Assembly: GCF_040954835.1 (NCBI RefSeq)
Contig: NC_090696.1
Span: 75,143,722 to 75,207,721, forward strand
From: Lepisosteus oculatus
Lineage: Eukaryota > Chordata > Actinopteri > Semionotiformes > Lepisosteidae
Reading direction: 5' to 3'
DNA length: 64,000 bases
Below, piece by piece: positions 1 through 12,000 of this stretch (positions are counted from its first letter, which is position 1; every line of letters starts with the position of its first letter). A program made the position numbers and the translations under genes. The notes below the pieces were generated by a model. That model was given only the letters and a program-made list of their open reading frames with translations, was not told where the DNA came from and ran no database searches.

Positions 1-453
1 CTCTGTCCTTGTATACTGTAGTAGCAGTAGCTTAGCTTTGCTGCCTTTCTTAAGGGTTACACAGTGCAGACCTATGGAACATTCGGTGTGAATTATGAGA
101 TCACCGGTGTAACTAAAAGATTCCTCTGGGTCAGGCCCTATATCTGCGCTGTTGTACTAACTTCAGTGACATCCAGCTTTTATCATGTTTCAGAAGAGAG
201 AAGTAAAAATGATTATGCTTATATTTGCCCAAGGAGTATTTTCCTGAGGGATTTGGGGTCTGCTCTATTAACTTAATTGTCATATGTTTTATTCCTGTTA
301 AAATTCATTATCCCCAGCAGTCTCTTAAGGTGTCATAACCCACATAACTAGCGAGCCTTCAGAAGGACATTCTCATTGAAGGAGCATACCCTACACTTAT
401 TGGAACAGCATGAATGGATTGGCTCACTCTTTCTTCTGGAGGAGAGGAAAACA

Positions 454-469
454 CCCCCCCCCCCCCCCC
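454..469 (+). repeat. Poly-C tract (16 C)
   Basis: Uninterrupted homopolymer in intronic sequence upstream of the first visible WWC2 exon. Confidence 0.9.
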
Positions 470-639
470 ACCGTGAGAGAAACCTCTGTGGGTCCCAGGT
501 CCAACAGACAAAGTATTGGGTACACTAGTTGTTATAAATCGTAAGCAGGCTCAAGAAAGTCTATATCTGAAGCCCTGCCGTCCTTGGACGCTCATCGTGG
601 TTAGCCGAGTGAGGTAGCTGTGGTTTCCTGTGTCTGGCT

Positions 640-750
640 GTCAGGACATGCATGCGTGTTTCCATGTGTTTTTGCCAGGTGTTCTGGTTTCGTCCCACCT
701 TCCAAAGACATGCTGGCGGGGATAGCCAGTGCTCAGGGATTATATTTGTG
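640..750 (-). repeat. Fragment of a common fish interspersed repeat
   Basis: TTTCGTCCCACCTTCCAAAG ACATGC is the reverse strand of the widespread fish repeat that reads GCATGT(C)TTTGG...GGGAGGAAACCGGAG. Short and decayed. Confidence 0.45.
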
Positions 751-2802
751 TGTGTGTTTGCCCTGTGAACTGTGAACATAATGAGTCGCAGGGCAGATGT
801 TATTCTAGAAACCATTCATCAGCAATGCGGCATTGTAGTTATGACTCCGGTCTTGTACCTTGTAACACAAGGAAACAGAAAATTCAACATGTTTTACTGT
901 TCATGAAGGCTTTGTTAGCAATAAAAGAGTACTTAAAACATGGACGAAAGTAACATACACAAGTTATCTCCTGAGACAACACCTGTACAATCCACCAGAG
1001 AGTTTGTGTATAACATATTGGCTTTGTTCGTTACCCAGGGACTCATGTAAGTCAATTATCCTCAACCACTTTCTATAATAAATAGCTTTATAATAGAAAA
1101 TAATAAGCTTTCTTTTCTGTGGTATCTTTCATGATGCAGCATCTCAAGGTGCTTCCTCGGGTCATAATCAAAGCCATTGATGGAGATGAGTGAATTTCTC
1201 CCATATCGCTGAAGTATTAAAGTTTCCAGTGCTCACTGTAAAGCCAAAAATAAAGGGGATCTTATAAAAAAAGATCAGAAACAAAAAATATATTACAGTA
1301 GTGGGCTAAATGAGGTTGAAAATTGCTGGAGGTAAATGACTGGTTTTATTGAAGTAATTATGTGGATGAAAGCAGAGGTGCCCTGGGGAAAATCTGGTTA
1401 TTCCTCATAGTCAACAGTCTCTGCATTGCTGACATACTTAAGGTGGCACAGAAGGGCTGAGACTTTTTTAAAATCGTTTTGCAAAAAGAGGAACTTAATT
1501 TTAATTTGTAGCGCTCTCCCTTCAGAAGCATTTCAAAAGAAAGTGTCCTCAAGTTTCTTTCTTCATTCTTATGTGCAAACAACTTCAGGCTCTTTAAGCT
1601 GAAAACTGGTTTGGTACAAGGCGTTTTGACAGTGTTTGGAACTGCACAATGCAGTTCTATGTAAAAGTTCTTCATTATGTCTGTCACATAGTTCAGAGCT
1701 TAATAACTTCCTGTTTTCTTAGTTACTGGTGTTAAGTAGATCTTAGAATTTTGGGTGTTTGCCTCTGACTAACCAACTGGCCTAGGCTGGCATAATTTGA
1801 CAAAAGCAAAAGAAGAATCATATATTGCTTGCAAGCAACAATAAAATAGATATTTTTGACAGCAAAGTGTGCAGTTGGTTTAAATTTCCTTCTGCTTAAG
1901 TGAATGACATCTTTTGAAAATATTTTGCTCACTTCACCATGCCACCTTTGCATTGTTGGAGTATGAAGTGAATCTTCTACAGCTAACTAAAAAAAAAAAT
2001 AATTAAAGCAAAGGTTTATCAGGTTTGACAGAGGCTAGGTGTCATCTTCTGATCTTTATGTCCTTTGCTGTATGAAGCACAAATAAAGATATGAATGTGT
2101 GTTCTTCAGAGCCACCTCCTATAAGGCATGTCTGCTGTAAGTGATTTTGTCTCTTGTGAGCCAGTCCCTTTTTGGTAATTGTGTGATCTTAAGTAGAATA
2201 AACAGGTCTCCTTTTATACCATTTTTTGGTGTCCCATTACTGGATGATTTAACTTTTCTCCCACCACTCTAGGACGCACAAAACAAAATGTTTGCTTAAT
2301 TGTTTCTGTTCCAAGAAAACAGGATATTTTCAGCTGGATTCATCAAGGATTTTGGATTAAGATACAGTTTGCTCTGTATTGTCATGTGCTGTACGCAAGA
2401 AACTTTCAGATTAGGAGCTGTTGTCTTCTTTCATGATACAAAGCAAAATGACTGGTTAAAGTCTTGGTTATGAGCACACTTGGGCGTCACTTCATTACAG
2501 CTTGTGTATTTTGTCTCTTATTGTGGTATTGCATGATCAAGTAAAGTCCCCCAGACCCTCACCCCAACCCCCCCCACCCCCCGCACAGAATCCACAGCTT
2601 CTCGTTTTCTCCCGCGTGCACGTCGCGGTCTGACCCCGGTCCATCCACCGGCGTGTTTCCGTGGTACCTCGTTCCGGCCTCCCCGGCCTCTTGTCGGTTG
2701 CCCGTTCAAAAAGACCCTTCAGGTGTGGGAATGCTGAACTGACCGTGTGTGTGTATGTGTGTGTGTGTGTGCGTCTCTCTGTGTGTGCGCGCGAACGCTC
2801 AG

Positions 2803-3006
2803 AAACGACCCAGCTGGAGGACCCCCGGAAGGAGTGGAGGAAGGAGCAGGAGCGGATGCTGAAGGAGTACCTGACTGTGGCGCAGGATGCCCTCAGCACG
2901 CAGAAGGAGCTGTACCAGGTGAAGGAGCAGAGGCTGGCGCTCGCCCTGGACGAGTACGTGCGCCTCAACGATGCCTACAAGGAGAAGTCCAGCTCCAGGA
3001 CCAGCT
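2803..3006 (+). CDS. WWC2: WWC2 window exon 1: end of WW2 and first coiled coil
   Basis: Acceptor ...cgctcAG/AAACG, donor AGCT/GTGAGT. It starts with two bases of a split Lys codon and ends with one base. It reads [12 protein letters not shown] through [25 protein letters not shown] is the end of the second WW fold; the rest is Glu/Gln-rich coiled coil. A (GT)n tract (about 2745-2790) lies directly before the acceptor in place of an ordinary pyrimidine tract. Confidence 0.95.
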
Positions 3007-6000
3007 GTGAGTACTGACGTTGAAAGTATTTCAGCTAATCAGCGTTTTTGACGAAGGCAGGTGAATTTCACAAAATTGTTGCTCCTCAGCGTGGCCCGTC
3101 GAGTTCTTGTGCTCCTGTTTTACATTGCAGTGCTTGAATTTCTCCACATTTCTGACCATTTTTTCCCAAATTTGACTCCCCTCATTTACTTTGGTTCAGT
3201 CCGCCAGCTCTGGGACAGCCCACTATGTTTTTCACCGGGGGGGCTCGTAAGGACAAACCCTGCAGCCGCACACGGGAGAATGAGGAAGAGCGGGCATGAA
3301 CCTCCTGTGCATTCCCCTGAGTGCCGCTTGCTTTTTAACATCCCAGGCTACGCCACCCCATGCAGGAGGATTAGCGTTGATTGGAGGAGAGGCACAAGCA
3401 CACGGAAAGACATGGGGGCCCTGAGTCACTGCGACATAAGAGGAGCCCTGAGCCAGTGGAGGTTGAGCTCTTTAACCCACTGGTTTCATTTTTTTGGGCG
3501 GCTACCACAAGACCAAAATGTTGGAACTGATACAGTAGAGGGAAATTTTAAGTGCGATGTTAAGTGCAAATTTGTTTGTGTTCTTCGGGTTTTCTTATCT
3601 CAGAAGAAACTAATTTTGTGTTTTTTTTCTTATTTGTAGTATTCTCAGGATCTTCATCAAGCACAAAATACGACCCTGACATACTAAAAGCTGAAATATC
3701 CACTACGAAAGTCAGAGTAAGGATTTTTTAGATCAAATTTCTTTTTGGCTTCATGTGCATAATTGTGTTTGTTGCAGTGCGAATGAAGAAAGCCCATTGG
3801 TTGTTGAAGGCTAAAAACTTTTGGTGAAATATAAAGTTTTGAACAAAATCTGCTTGTGGAATATTTGCTTTTAAGTAATTTGTAGTTAATGTATGAAGTA
3901 AGCAACAAAGAATATCCTTCAAAATTAACTATTTAAATTCTTTGGTAATGCCAGTTTTTGTCTTAAAGCTATTAGCAAGCTTGTGCATAGAGGAAGAAGC
4001 CAAGTGTTTTTAAAGTTGGTTATGAAATACTATTAACTAAATTTGAAGGAGGGTGAAAAACATCAGCCGAGCGAGATTGAAATGACTAATTGAAATAATT
4101 GGCGTGTAGCTTTCCATGGGTATTTAAGCCATTTTTATTCCCCATGAGTACATATAAAAACAGATTGAACTAACATCTCTGCTTTCATTCAATAGGTGAA
4201 TAAACTGAAGCGGGAACTCTCACAAATGAAGCAAGAGCTTATGTACAAAGAACAAGGCTTTGAAACCTTACAACAGTAAGTTTGTTTGTGCGAGTGGCAG
4301 TCTGCCTGTCGTACACTTCTCTGTTACTGCGGTGGAGTTCAGACAAAGGCCTTAATATGTCTCTGGGTTTGCAGGGTGAGATCTGAGGGCAAGGTGGCAC
4401 TGGTACAGGTACTGTACTTGATTGGCACCAAATCGATGTCTGCAGTCGATAAAACGCGTACTGGGATAACTCGCCTCACCTCTGAGCAAGCACATACCCA
4501 GGAGCGTGGGTTTAATAGTCTTAGGAGTTCCCGGCTCGGTCTTGCGTTCCTGCTCTCTGTAGCTTGGGGGAGTGAACTGTAGGGTTTTTCCATGACCTTG
4601 ATATCCAGCTGGACAAGGATGCAAAGCATCTGTGAAAAATTCATCCCACTGCTGTAGAGATGGGAGAGGGGTATTGCAATTGAAACCTAAAAATGAAGGG
4701 TGGAAGGCTAAGTCAGACAAGAAATTCATAGAAAAATCAGCTGTAACATGAGCCTTGAAGGCTCTCGATAATTATTAAAGGGGCTTCAGGCTCGTGGGAC
4801 TCCCGGGGCTTTAAGGAGAGGGTTTTGGTTGCCTCACATCCTGGGTCTCCTCTCTTATAAACTCTCCAGTAAACCTAGATTTCCGCTGACTTGAGAGTGT
4901 CGACCACCTGTCTGTGCTTTAATGAATGATTCATTGTGTAGGCCGTTGCTTCCCTAGGCTTTTTCAGCCTGCGTGTGCGATTGCACAGCAGTAGTGCGAA
5001 GGCAGTGATCTTTGCCCCTTGGCCGAGATTAGCTCTGCTACAGAAGCAGTGGACATCAGGATTTCAAAGGCACTGTTTCTGCTGTATTACTTTGGGGACT
5101 ATCTGTTATTTGTTGAAACATTTGGCAGATAAAGAAGAATGCGGGCATTTCAAGCATATTAATAACTTTGAGGAGCGGAAAAGGCTTGAAAGAGATTATT
5201 CTGCGTCCCACATCTACCGTGTCCCTGCAAAAGTATAATATTTTACCCATAATAATACATTTTAGTGAATTACAGCTAATGTATGCAGTTTTATTCAACT
5301 AACTTTTTCTTCAAAACTGTTTGCCAAGTTTTTTTTTTTCCGGTTATGGCTTCTTTCTTACTAATCGTTCACAGAAGTGACTTCCATCTCAGAATTTAGA
5401 AATGTTTCGAAGCTGCTCAGTTCAGTAGGGTGGCCTGGCCACCTTGGTGCCCTTGGTAGTGTGTGTCTGGGTGGCATGTTCACATTCCAAATCTTAATGA
5501 TGAGTTTCCCCATACTGAGAGGGATATTTAGACTTCTCCTGACCTGTGCTTCTCAACCACTTTATCCCTGACTTGCTTCAGAAACTCTTTGGTCTTTGTG
5601 GTTGCAGTGCCATATCGTCCACTGTGTGTGTTGTGACTTGAAATTGGGCGTCTGTGAAGCCTTACTCTGAAATCACATTGAACAACTTTGATTACACACA
5701 GAGACCTTTACACTACTTTTGTGACCTTTCAATCAAATATTTTGCACCTGAAGTGACTAAGGTAGCATGGGTGGTATTTATGTATTTATTGAGCAGCAGT
5801 TTTAGCTTTGGCAATTTGAAAAGAAAATTGTCGGGTCTAAATATAAAGTTCTTTTTCAAAGTGTTGTTATTGCAAGCACAAATGGCCAGAAAATGTGGAA
5901 AGTTAGCAGGACAGGAAAATATTTTGCAAGACAATATAACATGTGCAGTATATTTAAATTGTGGTATTTTTCATTTTTATTTAGTATCTGAACAAATTAT

Positions 6001-9000
6001 TATTCATTAGACCCTTAGTGATTGATTTTGATACAAATGTACATGGGTTAGAGATCCTATTTTCCCTCCCAGCAGTATTCACTAATAGTAGTAATTCAAA
6101 AATTCATATTTGGGGTTGAAAATGACCACCTGAAACGATCAGTATTGCTACACAGTCTTCGCCAGGCTGTGAATCATGGGACTGAAGCAATACTCACATG
6201 GCTATGCATGGATTAAAGGTTAGCCTGCAAGCCAGTTTTTATTATATTAATTAAACAATGAAGCGTTGTTTGAGCTTGACCTGTTTGCAAGCAATTTTGT
6301 TTAAAAAGAGATCCAATTTTTGTTATTTAAGATGCTAAATTGCATGTCTGAGGAAACAAAGAATCTAGTATACATACGATTTATTGGCACCAAATGTTTG
6401 TGACAGTAACTTTGTAAATTGACGCTTGAAAGGACGATTTATCACAAAGTCTAAATGTTTTTATTTCAGTATTTATAGCGCAAGTCATTGAACTGATTAA
6501 GGAAGGACATTAGGAAAGCAGATCCCATTGGTTTAAACATCTCACGGCTGTTTTTTTTTCTGTTTTTAAGTGCCATCAGTGCACAGCATGCATGGTTATG
6601 TTACTTATTGGAGAAAAACAGTTGATTTGCTTATGAAACTCCACTGGTAAATATAGCACAGGGCATGTATTTTACTTGTTTGAAAATCGTTTCCTTTACA
6701 CTAAAAACTTTTTAAAACTTTTCTCCTGCAATAAAGATTAGTTTGTTTTCATAGGGAAGATTTGCTGGTCTTCTGCTTTTGTTTTCAATGAAAATGTTTT
6801 TACAGTTCAGGCCTAGTTAACGGTTATTTATCTCAAGGGTATTTTTTTGTTATTGCTTGCTTTCAACAACCCATGTGTTTCACCTTGCTGACCAACTGTG
6901 GTAGTGAATTGTGTGAAGGAGGAGTGCTGCATATAGATAGTCAAATATGAATTAAAAAAAACTTTTTGACTACTTTCTCTTTTTCCTTTTTAGAATTGAC
7001 CAAAAAATGTCTGGAGGCCAGAGTGGCTATAAGCTTAAGGAGGCGAAAGCTATTCTGAGTGAGCTCAAATCCATTCGGAAAGCAATCAGCTCGGGAGAAA
7101 AAGAGAAACAGGACCTGATGCAGGTATTGTAATTGAATACAGAGAATGCTCTGTGGGTGCAATGAATTATCCAGGGACTACAGAGTAATTGTTTCTGTTT
7201 GTATGATAGTGGGGTTAAAAGGAAGTATTCCCCTAAAAGCCATTAAATAAGTGACCTAATTTGTCTAGCATTGTGTTTCAGATGTTGTGGTGTTTTGTCA
7301 GATTGTTGCTTTTAATTGAAGACATTTTTCTGAACAGCAAAGGAAAGAGCTGTTGATGGGTTTAGCAGTGTGGTGAAACTATACTGCATCAGCAGGGATG
7401 TTTTGGGGGAACACGGTTTACGGTCACTGAGTGCCGACAAGTGTGTTTCCGAAAGGAACGAAAGAGTGTCTCTCCTCTTTCCCGGGTGCCGCAGAGCCTG
7501 GCCAGACTGAAGGAACGGTTCCACTCGGACCAGAGCATGCGCCGATCCGAGCCCGACCTGCGGGACACCTCCAGCTCCCAGCTCCTCCTGTCCCGGCACG
7601 TGCTGGACGCCGGCTCGCAGACCGACGTCTCGGGGGAGGTGAGCCGTAATCCGGAGCGGAACCAGCCTGCGTGTGTCCTGAGCTCGCCTGCTTCTGTCGG
7701 CGGCTTGTTGCGGAGCGCGTTTGTGACGAAACGTTCGCGTCTCTCGTTCGCGCCTCAGAAGTTGATTTAAATATGTAAGATGGTCAAATAGCCTCTCCCG
7801 TGGGGGCGGTCTTGTTTCCCAGCAGCCCCCTTTCACCCCCGCACTTCGCTAGGTCAGGGACGGCCCTCGTGGTAAAACAGGGTCCACAAGCCCCCCTCGC
7901 CGTCGTCCTCTCCTGGATACCCGACCCCGGCAAGCTCCCTCCCTCGCGCCACGCAGGCGAGAACCCAGCGGCGCGCGGCCGGCTCCCCGGCACGCCCGTA
8001 GCGTTGTTATTTCACGGGAAGCCCCGCCGTGCAGCTGGGAGAAGCCTGTGCAGTGGTGGCCGAAGTGGGTGGAAGGGCAAGGGGAATGCACTGGAAATAC
8101 ACCAGCAAAAAAGTAGCTGCCGGGCAATCCTGAAGTCCACTTTACTTTTAATGAGCTCCTTGACATTGCAAGGACCCGCGCATCCGTTACACAAAGCGGC
8201 CTTGTCCTGCAGAGCTCCGGGGAGCCAGCCTGAACCTGCAGACAGGGGGTGCAGGGCACCCCAATCTACACGGGGCACCAAAGAGTGCGGGACCCCATGC
8301 GTGCCCAGAATCAATCTAGAGGCATCTCTGATGTAGCCCGCACGTCACGTGTAAGGAGGCGGGAAATCAGAGCCTTCGCAGAGACAACTTGCAAAAACAT
8401 GCAGGATTCTTGCTAGAAAAATGTATTCCATCCATCCATGCTATCGTACGGGATTTTTTTTATCTCTCTAATGAACAAGTGTTTTCTCTTTTTCTAAAAA
8501 AACATTTTTTTTCCACAGCACTTAAAGCGTATGATAGAAATCCAAGTCAAGTACAGGTCAACCTAGAAAATAAGCTGCTTACAGGGCACAGTTTTGCACA
8601 AACCGCTCTGATTTTGACCAGATGGAATGCTTACGGGGGGGAGGGAGTTAGAGTTACTAATGATATTAAAACCAGTCACTTGAAGTCGTTACATGTGATG
8701 TTTTTCTGTGATCCAGCCTGATCCTGTGGAAGTGGAAAACTGGGTTCTGGGGCGGAACAGGGTAGTAATGGCCTAAAGGAAGAAGCATGTGTTGTTTTAC
8801 AGGGAAAACGTGCCTAATGAGAGACTTGCACTAACAGTATTTGCAGGAGATATGCGTTAGAGAAGATCAGACGGTTGTGTGAGCTCTCTGCTTTTCTGTC
8901 CCTTTTCTGTGTTACAGGCTGGTCTGATGAGCAGAGCCACGCTGGCTGAGAAGGTCCGACTCAGTCTGCAGTACGAAGAAGCTAAAAGAAGGTGCCGACA

Positions 9001-12000
9001 TTTTCTTCTCTCAGACATAACGAACAAATCTCTCTTGCACGTACAGGCTTTCTTCTTTCCTGGTCACAGGCGGCCAGCTTTTCACTTTGACAGGTTTCAT
9101 TCCAGCTTCCAGGCTGGGGGCTGAGGGGTGAGGGCTTGATGGATCTCCATCTGAAGGGGTTAACTGCAGCTCACGGTGCCAGCTAGCCCAGCTGGAAAGT
9201 GTCTGACTTCAAAGATGAGCAAAAACCATCTTTATCAAAGCTCACAACCATATAAATGCAGCAGTGACTGCTGTTCCCTCTCTTGGCATCAGTTGGAACC
9301 AAGCTTAGTCTTTCACAGCCAAAACAACACCTTTGATATGACCAAAGGATATACAGCCCCTGACATTGGCTTCCAAAATATATATTTTTGAAGGTTGTTT
9401 TTACTTTAAAGACAAACTGGATAAACATAACACCATCATTTCTTGCAGTAATGTCTGCATCTGTTTTGTTAATGTTTTGAAATGTAAAAGTATGATCAGA
9501 TCACAGAGATACTCACGTACTTTAAGGTTTGATTCTTTTTGGACTTAAGGAGTATGTGACACACGCCTTATGTACTGTGCCAAGCAAGAGTTTCTGTGTG
9601 GGAAAGGGTTAACTGTTTATCGTACACTGTGAAATTATTTGCTTATTTGGGTTGTGCAGTTCATCCCTGGGTGGAATTTGCTCTTTCTCGGGCATCTCCA
9701 AATTTCCGGAGCTTCTCAGAGGACAGACAGGCAAAAACAAATCCTCTGAGCCACACAGCTGGCTGATCTGGAGCACCCTCACTGCTTCAGAAGGTGATAG
9801 CGGCCCAGTAGGTTCACTCCAAATGTGCTGAACGTTATTGGACCTATAGAGGAAATCCAAATTGTTTCCAGGAAACTCGGCAATAACAGCAGGAAAAATC
9901 GCAAACAGCTTGTTCATGTCGCAGAAGTTCTGAGCCGTTTGCTCAAGCCCTAATGGTGTGCCTCAAGTTTTTGCAGTATCATCACCACCTTTTCACATCT
10001 TGCGGGTTTGATTTTCGCCCACTCTTTCTTGGGGAAAATTGCTCCAGCTGTTGCAGGTTACTGGGGGAGCTGGTGGTGTACAGCAATCTCCAGTTAGTGC
10101 CACAGATCTTCTGTGGGATTGAAGTCTGGACATTGCCCGGGCCACTCCAGGACGTCCACCGTCTTCTTTTCAAGCCACTCGAGGGTTGCTTCGGCTTTGT
10201 GTTTGGGGTCATCGTCCTTTTAAAATATGAATTTCCGTCCCAGTTTCAGTTCTTCTGAAGATGCTCCAGGATCTGCCTATATTTCCCTCTATCCATTCTG
10301 CCCTCTGCTTTGACAAGCCTACCAGTCCTTGCAGATGAAAAGCCCCCCCCCCACAGAAGTCTGCTGCCACTGCCATACTTCAGTTGAGGATAGTGTTTTG
10401 TGAGTCATAAGCGATGCTCTTCTTTTTCTCAGATATAATGCTTGACATTGAGGCTAAATAACTCACTTTTTGTGTCATCAGCCCATAACATTTTCTACCT
10501 CATCGTTTCAGAAGAAAGACTTCCTGTGAGTTTGTTTCGAATTTGACTTCCTCCTCACCACTGGACCATACAGTCCATTTTTGTGGAGAACCTGAGCTGT
10601 TGTTGACTTACTCACAGTTTCTCCCATCTCAGTTATAAGACATTGTAGGTCTTGGAGGGTTGTTTCCAGCCTCTCGTCTGCTTCTCTGACCAGTGTCCTT
10701 CTTATCTGGCTGCTGACTTTTGGAAGACGGTTGTTCAAGATTCTGAGTAGTTGTTTTCACTTCCAGATAATTGATTCAACAGTGCTCTGTGGGATACTCA
10801 GTGCCTTTGAAATCTTTTTATATCCCTTGCCTGACTCATGTCTATCCACAACTCTTTTCCTTAGTTGTTGCAGAAGCTCCTTTGGCTTCATATTATTTTT
10901 TTAGCAATGTAAATGTTTTTTAGCAACAGTAGGAGCTCACAGGTGTCTTCAATCTGAATGGATAACCACTTCAACCACTGGTTTCCAAACGACATATCAT
11001 GCAATTTCAACGCATTGACATTGATACGTGATATCGATATCAATAAATTGATATTATTTATCAGAGAATTTGTATGGATCAAAAGGGAAAACAATATCAG
11101 TCTACCAAGTTGTCTGATTGTAACTCAAATGAGGCAAAATACAATGAGAGTCAATACTTTCTATACCCCCTGGAGATGAAATGTTTGTGACAGTTTGAAG
11201 TTTTATGTTGGTTACTTGGCAGCAGGTATTGATCACTTTGGTATTGACTTGAGTATAACCCTTTCAAACTTTCTAACCAGCAGCTGGTTTGCAAAATATT
11301 AATATGATTCAAAACGTAAGGAGTTATTTCCACCTTTATACTGTGTAATGTTTGTTGTTGAAATATAAAGGTTTTGCATGTACATGATACATGCTGTGCA
11401 TGTGAAATTACACTTGATTTGATTTAATGGAGTGACTTTTCCTGGCTACACTTTGTGACTCATAAAATTAGAACCAAACAGTATTTCTGCACATTGACAC
11501 GTGCCGTGTGACCTCTGCTAATGATGCCGATACCTTTTTTTGTTCCTTCTCCCGACGGAAAGCAATCATAATTAGTGGAGCTTTGCTCTTCTAAAACCGC
11601 AAAATACTTGAAATCTGCAGCTCTCGCAGAAAATGCAGACGCCTTCTCACCGGAGAAAAGGGAAGAAGGTGGACAAATATTGCCGGGGACGTGTCAGAGC
11701 AGTGAGGATCCGAGATCTCTCCGTTCGCTTCCCCCCAGCCAAGATTACCCAGGATTTCTCCCAGTCGGCTTTCTGTCGACATCTTTTCTCCGGGATTCAC
11801 AGCCAACACAAAAACACCGGGAGCCAAAGTCATCATTCGACTGGGTCCACGCAGCCACCCAGTACTTGGCCATCCCCTGCTTTTTTCTTCTCTCTATTCG
11901 TTTGCACACGATGGCCTTCTACGATTCCCTTGCTGCTCCTCCTGCAGAGGTCCGTCTCTCTAGCTTATTTCGGTTCACTCTGCCCAAGTGGTTTTGGCTT

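Larger units (their letters stand above)
1..2802 (+). other. WWC2 intron upstream of the first visible exon
   Basis: AT-rich intronic sequence with a poly-C tract, a fish-repeat fragment (640-750) and a (GT)n run before the acceptor. No segment encodes the missing first part of WW2, so those exons lie outside the window. Confidence 0.7.

Noticed and set aside
3061..3639. 192-aa plus frame
   Set aside because: Intronic, between two well-supported WWC2 exons, no homology recognised, composition like the intron.
9609..9917. 102-aa minus frame next to the Tc1 remnant
   Set aside because: No transposase or other motif recognised; probably chance.
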